Positions 47,445 to 58,639 are shown, numbered from the stretch's first letter. The stretch: 64,000 nt of DNA from Pteria penguin (GCA_035048485.1 CM068584.1:63222420-63286419), one strand, 5' to 3'. The notes: generated from the letters alone by a model not told the origin. Numbers and translations are program-made.

Positions 47445-48486
47445 CCCCAGACATGTGTCATATTACCAGTGGTACTATTGATTAATTAAATTTTTCTTAC
47501 CGTTCCAGTTTTTGGTCAGACTACTGACATGTATCGTCTCCCCTATGGTAGACATTTTGTATAATATGTAGAGGTTCAAATATCATTTTCTCGTACTGGT
47601 AAAGTATTGAATAATTTTTGGAATTCCATCCTTTTGTAGTAATGACAAATATTGAATAACACTTAGCTTTCGATCCCTATACCACTTGTTTCTAAATTTG
47701 TCAGCCGTACAAACATTTGTAACGTATTCCTTTCTATTCCTCTTCATATCTGCTTGTGTGTGCATTGCATAAAGATTGTAATACAGTTCTTTCATTCTAT
47801 GAAATATCCTCAGCTCTTAAGTGGAAATGCATTAAGTATTGACGTCCTTTTTGTCAATTCGAAATAATTTTCTTAATCTAGGATTTGCATTTATTTTTGT
47901 ATTACGAGTCTCTGCTCAACTTGGACTTAAATGAAATGCAGTAACATTCTGTCTATTATAATTATTTTGTTTTTGTCTTTTTGTTTTTGTTTTTTTTTTT
48001 TTTTGTTTTTTTTTTTGGGGGGGGGGTTATTTTTTTTTTTTTTTTTTTGGTTTGAAAAGGTTCTCTCAGAAATGTATTGAAGATATACAACTTTATAACC
48101 ATAACTCGATGACATGCCATATGATAACAATGTGATAGGTGATATAATCTCCGTTAATCAGAATACAATGCTTAATAAAAAGATTACATAATGCTGTAGA
48201 GGGAATTCAGACGGAATGATTCCTATCATCAATGGAAATAATGACGATCAAACAGAAAAAAAGCATATCTAGATTAGCGTCCTAGCTCTCGGTCAGACTA
48301 CCGACACGTAACATCATACTTTTGCAAACAATTAAGAAGTTTAAAGATCAGCCACCCTCCCCGAAAAAAATTGTTCAACCAACCATCTGCAATTTCGAAC
48401 ATTTTTGTAGAGATGACATACTGACGGAAGAAAAAAAGCTACAAATAGTTTTTAATATATAAATGTTATGAAAAAAAAAATTACTA

Positions 48487-48535
48487 CCCCCCCCCCCAAA
48501 TAATACAACCCCCCCCAACCCCCCCCCCCCAAAAA
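48487..48535. repeat. C-rich homopolymer tract
   Basis: Three C runs of 8-13 separated by short A-rich interruptions, in the place where copy A has a G run (13,309). Confidence 0.6.
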
Positions 48536-48739
48536 AAACCCAATAAAACACACCAACACCCCTTCCCACCAAAGACATCCCAAAATTATTCGAATATTTG
48601 ATATGATATTAGTCAATCAATTGGTTTGGTTAATCGGTTTACGGAACCATCTTCCCATTCCCCGCAACAGAAGAATAAACAAAGGACACACATTTTGAAG
48701 TATAGATATTGTTCTTCCGTAGAGAGATCAAGGATCAAC

Positions 48740-49060
48740 ATGTGAAGCCGTTTTAATTCAGTCCTTGCTGTCAACAGGAAGGAAGGATCTTGCACGTCAT
48801 ACGATTTCCACATAACGATCTTCACTTTCCTGTGTAGGAACATTCCTTTCTCTCTTGTCTATAGCGTTTTTTTTTTTTTTTTTTTTTTTTTATTTCAGGT
48901 TATAAAGTGCGCTAAGGCATATTCGAAATACCACGGTTTTGTCGCAAGGGCTACACGCTGATCAAAAAAGCTATTTGTTCAGGGTTATGTAAGAGAACGC
49001 CTTATATCGCCACTGAGATATTTCTACGGTCTCTATGGTGATCTCATATGAATATATGAG
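48740..49060 (+). pseudogene. Reverse transcriptase fragment, reversed copy of 5.99-6.25 kb
   Basis: Matches the reverse complement of 5,990-6,245 (cgatttccacataacgatct, gttatgtaagagaacgcc), interrupted by a T run of about 27 bases (48,868-48,894) and by frameshifts. The reverse transcriptase therefore follows directly on the end of unit copy C. Confidence 0.55.
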
Positions 49061-49079
49061 ATCCGGCATTGCAGAATGA

Positions 49080-50860
49080 TTCATGACGTTTTGGCGTGCG
49101 ACTCTTTGACAAATTCTGTTACGACGCCACATTCACCATTACACTATATTCCCTTGTGCATTGGGCTTTCATCAAATTACTTTTTCCGTATAACTTGCAA
49201 TGGTTTATCCCGCAAACGGGAGACGCTCACTCCTCCCTGTCATCTGGTTATCTTGTATTCTTCCCTTGATATGTAAATACACAATAGCATTATTGTTTTG
49301 TGCGTTTGCGTCTGTGTTTTATGTTTTCCTTATTTTTATTATTCAAACCCCCACCCTACTTTTTCTAATTTAAATGTATGGCCTTGTCCCTGGTGTACAT
49401 GTAATTTTATTCCTTAAATCATATTGTTTGTTTTACACAGAACTTGATACAATAGCTCTATATTCAGACAAGGAAGTATTTGATTCTGTAAAAATTCAGG
49501 ATCCTCAATGGAAAGCAAAAAGTAAAACCAAAAAGGAAAACAATGCAAAGCAAATTTACACCCCCTCCTAATTTCAATAGTTCTCGGCAACTGAGTTAAA
49601 ATTACATAAAACAAATAAGTGAGAATTTTTTTTCTTCTCTTTCCGCTGAATTATGGAATGGAAAAAAACCATACATTGAACTGGAACTAAACATCGAATG
49701 CTTGATCTTGCATAAGTGAGAAAATGATGTCGCCGCTGGACGTTGAACCCCTGATCATTGGTCAAGGCTTTCAATCAAATCAACCAAAACTAACTAGATA
49801 GTTTTATTGTACTGTGTTTTAACACATCTGTGCTTTCAAAGATAAATAAGATAAAAAGTCTTGATTCATCTATAAATCAAAGCGTTATTGATACAATTGT
49901 TGGACACAAGATAATATTACTTTCTAGAAAGAAATGGTGAAATCAATAAGATCGTTGGTATTTTCAAAGGAAATAATATCTATTATCAAAATCTTTTTTA
50001 ATAGAAAAATATAGTAAATATAAATAAACACTTAAAATTTCTACATTTTTGATTTCATGTTGAACATTCGGACGATATTTTATTGGAAATTTCGATACTT
50101 CTATCTGCATCTGCATTTTTCTTCTAGTTATGAATTGTTATTGTTATATGTTTTGGGAAATGATCCTTTCCCTTATATACATTGATATCCGAGACGACCT
50201 TACGATATGCGTTTCCATTTTAAAAGTTTAATTAAAAGGAACAACTCCATTATCTAAAGGCGTGTGTTCCGTACGGTTATATCAAATGAATCGAAGCGGT
50301 ATATACATGTATATAGAAAGTAAACTAAACATTAATTGCACTTGGAGTAAACTTGCCATCAAGTTTAGTACTAAACTTGGAATCAAGCTTACTACTAAAC
50401 TTGATTCCAAGTTTACTCTGTTGTCGCCAAGTAAACATGAAAAGCAGTCATAAATTTGAAGTGCACTTTATATAAGGTTAGGACTGCAGATAACTGTATA
50501 TGGGATCAAAATCTCAGACCGTAAAATAAATGTTGGGCTTGAAAATCCGCTAATTAGAGGACTGACTGAAAGTATCTTAAAATGTAAATAAATTTCAATT
50601 ACTCAGAAGATGGTATTTTTGTACAGATTCATTTTTCTGTATCTATTTGACTATTATCATTCTTATGTGCATATCTTTGGCGATATATATCAATTAACAG
50701 AATTTTACACATTTTAAAATCCATTTTGTAACAATATTTTTCACAGAAATCAGTTATATATTACAGTCAGAATTCTGCCTTGATCAGTCTGTAGGAAAAT
50801 TTATCAGTACATTTCTCTCGGACCATGGTGATAATTATATTTACGTGCATTTGTTTTTAA
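49080..50860. other. Mostly unrecognised stretch with a palindrome cluster
   Basis: Contains a 66-codon frame (49,374-49,571) whose second half follows an acceptor-like tttgttttacacag and reads ELDTIALYSDKEVFDSVKIQ; it is too short to call. A cluster of inverted motifs lies at 50,341-50,420. Otherwise no gene or repeat recognised. Confidence 0.4.
50341..50420. repeat. Nested palindromes of AAACTTG/CAAGTTT
   Basis: caagtttagtactaaacttg (50,360-50,379) is a perfect 20-bp palindrome, and cttggaatcaag (50,376-50,387) is the exact reverse complement of cttgattccaag (50,400-50,411). The flanks carry gagtaaacttg and caagtttactc, also inverted. The whole stretch can fold in alternative hairpins. Confidence 0.8.
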
Positions 50861-51045
50861 TCGATCGATTGATTATTGTTATACATCATTTCACGATTAT
50901 TTGGCGTACATGATTATACCTATGCAACTGACCAGAAGTAAAGAGGAATATTTTACGTGCCACTCTTACTATGTGCTCACAAGTAGGACTCGAACCCGAG
51001 ACCCATCGGTTTCCGAATCATCGACTGTGTTACACCTATTTGGAT
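50861..51045 (-). mobile_element. META-type SINE, strongly diverged
   Basis: Minus strand: B box cgggttcgagtcc, then a shortened central domain including gagcacatagtaagagtggc and acgtaaaatattcctc, and a tail of ATTGATT/ATCGATCG. The A-box region is poor. Confidence 0.6.
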
Positions 51046-51469
51046 AACATACAGCCGAAATTTAGTCAAGGAGGAAATGGAGACTGAATAGGAACAAAAA
51101 CGATAAACCTGGATTTCTGACATGAAAAATTTGGGGAAAGCATGAAAAGTTGTTACGATTAACGTTAATAGTCTTTCATGTCCCCTTCGTAAGGAATATT
51201 TAACAACGAAAAAAATATTTTCTTAAAACTGTCAGTTTGAAAGGGAAATGCCCCTGAAGACATTATTTACCTGTTCCAGTAATTTTACCAATGTTTTGTC
51301 CATTTCTGCAACTGCAATTGTCAAACTGCATACTGTTTTCGCTAATAGTTTGTTCCTTGTTGAATCAAGTTTTAAACTCCCTTTAGGATCGATATATTAA
51401 GACAAGGGTAGATTTTGTAAAATCAAAATAACGTGACATTCATTCTTATTCATACCCCTCTTCTTGCAG

Positions 51470-51568
51470 GATAATGACACTCCACTCCATATGGCAGCAC
51501 AAAACGGTCACCTTGATGTAGTAAAGATACTTATCGATGCAGAGGCGAATGTCAATGCCATGGGCAAG
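51470..51568 (+). CDS. Single ankyrin-repeat exon, intact
   Basis: Identical in all 99 bases to the exon at 47,019-47,117, with the same acceptor (cttcttgcag) and donor (gtaggtga). It encodes one complete phase-0 ankyrin repeat (DTPLHMAAQNGHLDVVKILI core). The distance between the two identical exons is 4,451 bp, close to the 4.6-kb tandem period of the left side. Identity in the exon, with differences in the SINE behind it, is compatible with recent duplication, gene conversion or selection. The next plus-strand exon (56,169) is broken; the one after it (58,030) is intact. Confidence 0.8.
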
Positions 51569-51628
51569 GTAGGTGAAAAAAGAATGTCCTACATGATAGA
51601 AATGTAGTCTCATTTTTCCCTAGAAATG

Positions 51629-51887
51629 CGAAGATGGATTGGCCCAGTGGATAATGTACTCCGAACGAAAGGTTCGATTCCCGCTGTGGGTATAGCAGTG
51701 TTCTTTCTTTCATATGAGAGTAAAAACCGAAGTCCCGTGTCAGGGTAGGCGTGGCACGTACAAAGTCACTCAGTGCTCCTGGTTGGTCTGACACAAAACT
51801 AAATATTTCTATGCAATGCATCAGGCAGATGCCGTAGCCGTATACGAGAAATAATGGTGGAGTGACTTAAAGCAATACTCAATCACT
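51629..51887 (+). mobile_element. META-type SINE with intact target-site duplication
   Basis: Head with ttggcccagtggataatgta and B box ggttcgattcccgc, a central domain with cccgtgtcagggtaggcgtg, and a tail with caatactcaatcac. Flanked by cctagaaatg at 51,619-51,628 and 51,888-51,897. The unit at 58.0 kb shows the uninterrupted site (58,177-58,186). Confidence 0.9.
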
Positions 51888-53526
51888 CCTAGAAATGTGT
51901 CATATTACCAGTGGTATTATTAATTATAAAACAGGAAAAAATTATAATTTTCTTACCGTTCTAATTTTTGGTCAGACTACTGACATGTATCGTCTCCCCT
52001 ATGGTAAACATTTTGTATAATATGTAGAGGTTCAAATATCATTTTCTGGTAAAGTATTGAATATTTTTGCAATTCCATCCTTTTATAGTGAAAGAGAAAT
52101 AATGAATAACTCGTAGCTTTCGATCCCTATACATTTTGTTCTAACTCAGTCAGCCGTACGCATTGGTAATGTGTTCCTTTCTATTCCTTACCATATCTGC
52201 ATAAAAACTGAAATGTAGCTCTTTCATTCTATGAAATATTCTCAGCTCTTAAGTGGAAATAAACTTAACGCCCTTTTTGTCATTTCGATATTTCTTTCTT
52301 ATTTTATGATTTGCTTTTCTTTTTTGTTACTTGTCTTCGCACAACTTGGACTTAAATGAAATGCAGTGCCATTCTATCTATTATAATTACTTTGTCTTTG
52401 TCTTATCTTTGTTTGGAAAGATTCTCTCAGAAATGTATTGAAGATATACAACTTTATAACCATAAGTCGATAACATGCCATATGATAACAATGTGATAGG
52501 TGATATAATCTCCGTTAATCAGAATACAATGCTTAATAAAAAGATTACATAACGCTGTAGAGGGAATTCCAACTGAATGATCCGTATCACCAATGGAATA
52601 TTGACGATTAAACAGAAAAAAAGCATATCTAGATTAGCGCCCTAGCTCTCGGTCAGACTACCGACACGTAACATCATACTTTTGCGAACAATTAAGAAGT
52701 TTAAAGATCACCCCCCCCCCAAAAAAAAAATTATTGAACAATCCATCTGCAATTTCTAACCTTTTGTAGAAAAGGCATACTGAAGGAAGAAAGAAAAGTT
52801 ACTAATATAGTTTTTAATGTAATGTTATGAAAAACAAAATAAAAAAATAAAAGAATAACAACAAGCAAACAATCGATATGACATTAGTCAATCGATTGGT
52901 TTGGTTAATCGGTTTCCGGGGCAATCTCCCATTCACCGCAACAGCGGTGTAATCAAAGGATACACCTTTAAATTCGTATTTTTTTCATTCAAATAAATGT
53001 GTATTGAAGACTTTGTAAATGATAAGTTTAATTTTATTATTCCTCCAATATACCTGTAATTGGCACTCGAAAACATGTGTTTTTCAGTGTAGCTCGCATG
53101 AATACACCAGCAAAAGTGATGACTCTTTGTCATGTGCAATCACAGGTCAGTCCCAGGACGAATTCTATAATACCTTTAAAATGTAAATGTAAAGATGATG
53201 GATAAATCCAAACCACAAATCCAAAAATCATGAATCCATAGGACATACAAAATCAGTGAAAATGAAAAACAAAAGGAAAATAACAAAATATGCCTACTTG
53301 AAGAGCATATGTGAACCCCTGTGATGGAGTGAGATCAGGTGCCCGGGGAGAGTGAGCATCTCCTGCTTGCTAGCAACACCCGTCACATATACCCCGTAGA
53401 AAGAGTCAAATCGTGTGAATTCCATATGTATCTATATATGGAGAAGTCGAAGTAGGTAACCTTCTAGTATAGAAGGTGTCAAATCTGTGTAAAGTGATCG
53501 GAATCGGTCTCAGTCCAGAGTATCAT

Positions 53527-54039
53527 TTAAAAATCTGGATAACGAGATATCATATGGAGTAATAAGAGTCTCGTAACGACGTAGAACTTCCTCAGTGACG
53601 ATGCTAGTCTAGCACATATATAACCCTGATTGAGGAGCTTAACTGAAAGTCGCCTAGCCCTCAGAACAAAGTCATTGTAATTTGAACATGCTCTGGAATA
53701 ACGTATTAACTGAGATATGAATACGCCGTATGCGGGCGATGATGGAATGTTGCTACTTATGAAAGGAAAGTTTCTGATAGCGAAATTGAAATCGTCACGT
53801 TTGTCATAGAGTGAGGTGTTCAATTGACCATTAATGTCGAAAGACAACATAATATCTAAATACGAAGTAGAATTACTAGTTTCTGTGGTTTCTTTGACCT
53901 CCAGTTCACTTGGATAGATGATGCTAAGGTAATCCGCGACTGAAGGATTATTAATTGAAAGCAAGTCATCTATATATCTGTAAGTAAAATTGAAGCCAAG
54001 AGCCAATTCAATTGACTTAAAAGTTGACTTCCGAATCAA
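53527..54039 (-). pseudogene. Reverse transcriptase fragment with YIDD box, best-kept copy
   Basis: A 170-codon open stretch. Residues 21-30 (RYIDDLLSIN) carry the catalytic YxDD box; SYLDIMLSFD and LYDKRDDFNFAIRNFPF follow, then PAYGVFISQLIRYSRACSNY and the C-terminal LLNQGYICARLASSLRKFY. This order is found in retroelement reverse transcriptases common in molluscs and cnidarians. The N-terminal half of the palm (motif Q-x2-G-x-P) is missing here: upstream the sequence jumps at about 54,025 to an earlier part of the element. The clade is uncertain (possibly Penelope-related), and no GIY-YIG or other endonuclease adjoins it. Deleted forms at 12.6, 19.2, 25.3, 44.3 and 60.7 kb lack this segment. 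Confidence 0.75.
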
Positions 54040-54423
54040 GTTGCAACATTCTCAATATATCGAGGGTATATCGGGGTAACTACGTCTTTGGCGATCACCT
54101 GTCAACTGTGTGGCTAAATAATTGTGTAATATCACATCAACTGGCTGTTTGACCCAGCAAATATTCACCTTCATTTCGCACCTTTTGTCATCTTTCAAGA
54201 CATTAATTAGCGATCGTAATAAACTAAACTTGGTATTCATAAAAATAGAGGACGAGAACTTATTATCAGGTTTCCTGTTTATAAGACATTCTGAAGGATT
54301 TTCACGAAGGGAACGTAAAAAATTTATGTAGATATATGTAGTACAATGCATGCCGCATGTAGCGACAACCCTAGAAAGGTTGTTCCAATGACGTACATAT
54401 ATTACGGCATGCCTAGAAGACAC
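54025..54423 (-). pseudogene. Upstream coding part of the same retroelement
   Basis: A 123-codon frame containing RSLRENPSECLINRKPDNKF, SLLRSLINVLKDDKRCEMK and ICWVKQPVDVIL, ending at a stop after SYPDIPSIY. It is the source of the fragments seen in the other repeat units. I do not recognise a domain. The Lys/Arg-rich segment before the stop and the following in-frame CCNLIRKSTF suggest it was once one frame with the reverse transcriptase. Confidence 0.5.
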
Positions 54424-55074
54424 CGGAAGTGAAGTTATGATCTGAAATAGGTGGCACGGGACATCGCATCCAGCGGACGTCCATGTAGGCGCATATGTGA
54501 TATATGTAGTAAATTTCGACTTCGACCGTACGGCATCTTCGCTTAGCTTTAAATAAAGTTTATATTTGAGATAATAAAACTTATATATCAGAGTCTTTAT
54601 GTTTTCGAGATAAATATATTACATAATACATAAAGATATTTGACAGCCCCCCCCCCCCTCCCCATTTCTTTCTAGGTCAAACGAGTTTTGCTTTTACAGA
54701 ATTTATTGATATTAGGTTTCTGAAAATTTTTATTACTTTCGTAATACTAGTTCTAATTTGATTTCAATTGCGATGTTGGTTTTATCGCCTTTTTTGCATA
54801 TCTGTTATTTAACCATTGCATAGAGACAGCAACACATTTCTTTCGTTGTATGAAATATTGTTTTAACTTTAACTTCGTTTAATGTCACCTGCGAAGCATA
54901 GCGGAATTCGTCCGTCTGGCTGGTAGTCACACTTTCATGTTATTGGTTATTTCTTTGAAATTTTATAAGGTAAGTAGACAAAACTAGCAAGGCTTAACGA
55001 ACAAACAAAGAACGTTTTTAGTTTGTACCATTTTGAACCTTATGCCCTTGATCTTGGATTTTGGTCAGGGGTTA

Positions 55075-55077
55075 TAG

Positions 55078-55159
<82 letters not shown>

Positions 55160-55190
55160 TAATATATATATATATATATATATATATTGC
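55075..55190. repeat. (TA)n microsatellite, expanded in this copy
   Basis: About 115 bp of TA. The same place in unit A (11,796-11,806) has only gtatatataac, and in B (about 43,505) only gtaaatataat, so the tract grew after duplication. Confidence 0.95.
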
Positions 55191-55810
55191 ATCAAATCAT
55201 AAATAAATTGATTTTTATTGACCATAAATCACAAGCTTCCCTTAATCCTTAAGACGCTTATAGACTTAAAGGCGGAAGGAGTGGGGTTTACTTATTTTGT
55301 TGTCCTCTAACATATTTTTGATACTAGCATATTATTCCATAAAACATTTATGAGACGACCATTTAATTCTAAAGGGGGGCTGGGGGCTGGCAAATTTGGT
55401 CGAGTCAGATTATTAACTTTCAGATCTTTGTAGGATAAAATACTTATGCAAACATTAATTGTATAGGTCTTTATACTACTAGTTTCTATGGTGAAGTCTA
55501 TATCCTCTCTAAAGGTCATAAAATATAATATATTTAAAATGATCTCAGACACTGATTGGATTTTATAAAAACAGAGCTATTGCATTGTTTGATTTCTGTA
55601 TTATTTATATTTTACTTTTATTATTTATTCTATTCTCATTTACTTATTTTTATTTCTTGTTTGTTTCTTATTTTAGAGTGTGATTTTTGTTTTATTATGA
55701 TTATTACTTTTTCATTGCTTGTGTATTTTATCGCAATAAATCTGTACATCACTTCTTTGTTCCTAGTATGTCAGATCTTTATCATAGTTTCTAGGCAACT
55801 TTTTCCAATG

Positions 55811-56089
55811 ATTGATTGATTGATTGATTTTTGTTTTACGTAACACCACGAATATTTCCCGTATATAGAGACAGTATCTGCTTGATGCGGGGCATACTAA
55901 TTTTGACCTTTGCAACGGACCCACCCGAAGCAGTGAGGGATCTTTAACGTGCCATGCATACCACGACACGGGGCCTCGGTTTTTACTGTCTCATCCGAAA
56001 GACACGACACCGGCATGGCCAGAGCGGGACTCGAACCCTGGCCTCCCGATCAGGAGTCCGACGCGATACCACTAGGCCACGCCGGCTTC
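55811..56089 (-). mobile_element. Young META-type SINE with target duplication and empty site in window
   Basis: Full length on the minus strand: head gccggcgtggcctagtggta, B box gggttcgagtcccg, the central domain gtctttcggatgagacagta and cgttaaagatccctcactgc, and a tail of four ATTG/GATT repeats. Flanked by tttttccaatg at 55,800-55,810 and 56,090-56,100. The homologous places at 11,162-11,172 and 42,843-42,853 show a single uninterrupted cattggaaaaa, so insertion happened after the units were duplicated. Confidence 0.93.
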
Positions 56090-56168
56090 TTTTTCCAATG
56101 CTTGATCTATAAACACTAATTCATCACTCTATAGCACTCTTTTTCAACATTATTTTCAGCATTGTAAT

Positions 56169-56250
56169 TTCAGGACACTCCACTCCACCAGGCTCAAATG
56201 GTCACACAGATATAGTAAAGATACTTATCGATGCTAATGCTGATGTCAAA
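56169..56250 (+). pseudogene. Ankyrin-repeat exon, broken
   Basis: Reversed counterpart of the 10,996 exon. The acceptor ttgtag has become ttgtaa, four bases (GCAT) are missing between GGCT and CAAATGG, and the 3' end jumps from GATGTCAA directly into intron sequence (atatctattagtacaag), losing the last codons and the donor. GHTDIVKILIDANADV is still recognisable. It cannot be used as a normal exon. Confidence 0.75.
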
Positions 56251-57349
56251 TATCTATTAGTACAAGATACAAATTGTTTTTAAACTGTCCTATCACCAGT
56301 GGAAATATTGATTATGAAACTAGAAAAATCACATTTATATTTACCGTTCTAGTTTTTTGTCACACTACTGACATGTGCCGCACTACTTTGATACATCATT
56401 CGTTACTGAATTAATAACTTAGCGTTGGGCGATCAATTATTTTGTAAGGGAGAAGATTCGTTTTCCATTTCTGTTTTGGGGATTTAAATCTAAAATTTAA
56501 AACATAAATTCATAACAGAGTATAAAAACAAACCCAGTAACTATTTTTAGACATTCGTAGATTATATAATTCAATTAAATTTAAATAAACACAAATATTT
56601 TTAACTACTCTGCTTGTACATCCTTTTACTCTCTCGATAACAGCTTTTTCAGTTCCTTAATGGCAGATACGATCGGGACGGTATCGGTAAAGGGCAGATA
56701 ACTATTAAGTAATTGCCTGCTTGAAAGGCCTTTTGTAAGAAGTTCTCATATTATTTGGATTGCGCTGTTAAATGATCTTTGGGAAATAGGATGCAAATCT
56801 TTGAACAGAGTTGCCTCTATTTGCCATGATTGATCTGACATCATTTACGTAAATGGTCAGTGTCATATAAATGATTAGTGTGAACTTTTAGAAGCGCATG
56901 ACATTGACTGACAATTTCGAAATATATATTGGATATAATTTTTTTCACAAAAGCTATACGTATTTAGTTCCAATCCAGAAGTTACCCCAATTGATTTGCC
57001 TGCTTATTTACTAAATTGCTATTCAGTATCTAAGCAGACGACTGTTTTTTCGTTTCCCCCATCCAACTTTACTGATGAATAGACCTCTCCCTCTATCACT
57101 TGGATTTCTTGACTTCAACTTCAGATTTATAACAAATCTTTAAAGATCTTTGATAATGTCTACAAGGTGTTGGAGAAACCGACACAGTGTGTATCCTTTA
57201 CTTTTAACAAAAACATAACACTTTCAATTTCACTCAAAGCATATTTGAGCTACGTTGATAGGCTATCTATATGTTTTTGATAAAATATTTTAATTCCATT
57301 TTTTTACACTTATTACTTCTCAAAGTTATATAAAATGCAGTGCCTGTCT

Positions 57350-58020
57350 TTTTCTGTATTTTTATGACCCAGTCTGTGAAGTTATTTTTAAAATCTCCAG
57401 TGGTTTTACGGACGTTTATTCTATTTCTGCAACTTTATGTCAATCTAATACTTCTTCACCATTCACCATATGAAACAAGCCGTATTCCAATTATATCACT
57501 ATATTATTTATGAAAGCTGCTCAAAATTGTACATGGTATGTTAGACCGAAACAGTCCAAAAACTATTTTAATGCTAGTAGATTTTTGGTCTGAGAACCGA
57601 ACGTAAAAAAATTCGATTTTGAGAATTTCGAAAATAAGACATACCTTGACCTTAAGGTGATACTCAATTAATATCTTAAAGTAACTTAATTTATTTTCAC
57701 TATATATACTTATTTTCATCGTTAATTTCCAAAGCAATAGCATCCTTGATCATTTTTCTTCATCTTGAATGCTGTGTGGTGGTGTACTTTAGTATGTCTA
57801 GGTATGTCTGGTTTTCGAAATCGTAGAAATTCTCAATTTTTTTAACGTTCGGTTCTAAGGCCAAAATTCAACCAACAATAAAACAGGTTTTGGCCTGTCT
57901 CGGTATATTGGTATATTTAAATGATATCTTTTTGTTGAACTGAGTATTTAAATCTTTTTGGCATCAGTAGATTGAGAAAATCGTAGAATTTATAAAATCG
58001 AAATCATATGGTATTCTTTC
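57350..58020. repeat. Diverged reversed copy of 20.45-20.95 kb sequence
   Basis: Shares tatgacccagtctgtgaag, atttctgcaactttatgtca and tttttggtctgag with 20,920-20,640 and with 59,670-59,900. It leads into the ankyrin exon at 58,030. No coding sequence. Confidence 0.65.
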
Positions 58021-58029
58021 TTTTTGTAG

Positions 58030-58125
58030 AATGGCACTACTCTCTGGAAGGCAGCATCAAATGGTCGCATTGATATAGTAAAAATACTTATCGATGCTAA
58101 GACGGATGTCAATGCCCAGGCTTTG
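58030..58125 (+). CDS. Single ankyrin-repeat exon, intact, 32 codons
   Basis: Acceptor ...ctttctttttgtag and donor gtaggtga enclose 96 bp in phase 0, one codon shorter than its relatives. It encodes NGTTLWKAASNGRIDIVK then ILIDAKTDVNAQAL. TPL is TTL and GH is GR, otherwise it is consensus. The intron after the donor matches that of the 47,019 and 51,470 exons but lacks the SINE, so this unit keeps the older state. It reads in frame from 51,470 if the broken 56,169 exon is skipped. Confidence 0.75.
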
Positions 58126-58261
58126 GTAGGTGAAGAAAGAATGTCCTACATGACAGAAATTAAGCGTTATTTTTCTCCTAGAAATGTGTCATATCACCAG
58201 AAGTACTATTGTACGAAGCCGTTTTCGTGCCATGATAAGGAAGAAAACAAGTATTTTTCAT

Positions 58262-58450
58262 CTAGTTCGAACGAGAAAATCATCTTGTTCGAACCAAAAA
58301 AAAATCTCTTTCGAATGAGAAACTATTTCGTCTGAGCTATGAATTATTTGATTCTGAAATTAACTCCTTCGAACGAAAAAAAATATATCGTTCGTGCAAA
58401 AAAAAAAAAAAAAATATTCAAACTAAAAAAAAAATCTCCTTCGAACGACT
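58262..58450. promoter_or_regulatory. TTCGAA palindrome cluster 5' of the candidate first exon
   Basis: tagttcgaacgaga, cttgttcgaacc, ctccttcgaacg and ccttcgaacgac follow each other with A-rich spacers, ending 27 bp before the ATG at 58,477. Same arrangement as at 9,580 and 41,216. Function unknown. Confidence 0.35.
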
Positions 58451-58476
58451 ATTTAAAGGAGGTAGGGAAGGTAAAC

Positions 58477-58542
58477 ATGGAGGCACTTTTATGGAACAGA
58501 GCCATATCAGAAGATGCAATAAATAAGTTGAAAAATGAAAAG
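58477..58542 (+). CDS. Candidate first coding exon of an ankyrin gene, open copy
   Basis: An ATG at 58,477 opens 22 codons, MEALLWNRAISEDAINKL then KNEK, ending in AAG before the donor gtaaaaca: 66 bp, phase 0. Two other copies (9,488, with a stop; 41,119, with a 1-bp insertion) keep the same exon. The pattern LLW-x-x-A-I(x)7-K-L-K is like the first helix pair of proteins that start directly with ankyrin repeats, and the phase matches the ankyrin exons. No ankyrin exon follows on this strand within the window; the one expected near 60.1 kb has been deleted. It could be the start of a gene continuing beyond the window, or a dead copy. Confidence 0.5.
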
Positions 58543-58639
58543 GTAAAACACATATTTGTTCTTACATTTCATTTTATTGTTTTTATAGTTATATCATTGC
58601 ACTTCGGACCTGTACGATCATAGGAAGTGACAATGCAAA

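Larger units (their letters stand above)
46853..48690. repeat. Reversed copy C of 14.89-13.2 kb
   Basis: Reverse complement of that part of unit A: intron, ankyrin exon, SINE, inverted block, the unknown frame and G/C runs. It ends at aaaggacacacat, where it passes into a reverse transcriptase fragment. Confidence 0.85.
51180..53170. repeat. Reversed copy D of 14.97-13.0 kb
   Basis: Same content and order as copy C but cleaner, continuing into the retroelement at 53.2-54.4 kb and then into the reverse complement of 12.97-10.97 kb. Confidence 0.85.
54025..56990. repeat. Reversed copy of 12.97-9.9 kb (interrupted by a SINE)
   Basis: Reverse complement of unit A running from the retroelement relic through the intron and broken ankyrin exon to tatcggtaaagggcagataa and beyond. 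A SINE has been added at 55,811-56,089 and a long TA tract at 55,075-55,190. Confidence 0.85.

Noticed and set aside
49374..49571. Possible exon with ELDTIALYSDKEVF
   Set aside because: There is an acceptor-like site, but no donor, no homolog recognised and no second copy; too short to support.
55556..55819. Hydrophobic frame resembling a membrane protein (also 11,090 and 15,791)
   Set aside because: It is the intron next to the ankyrin exons translated in various frames; the T-rich sequence gives Phe/Ile/Leu stretches by composition.
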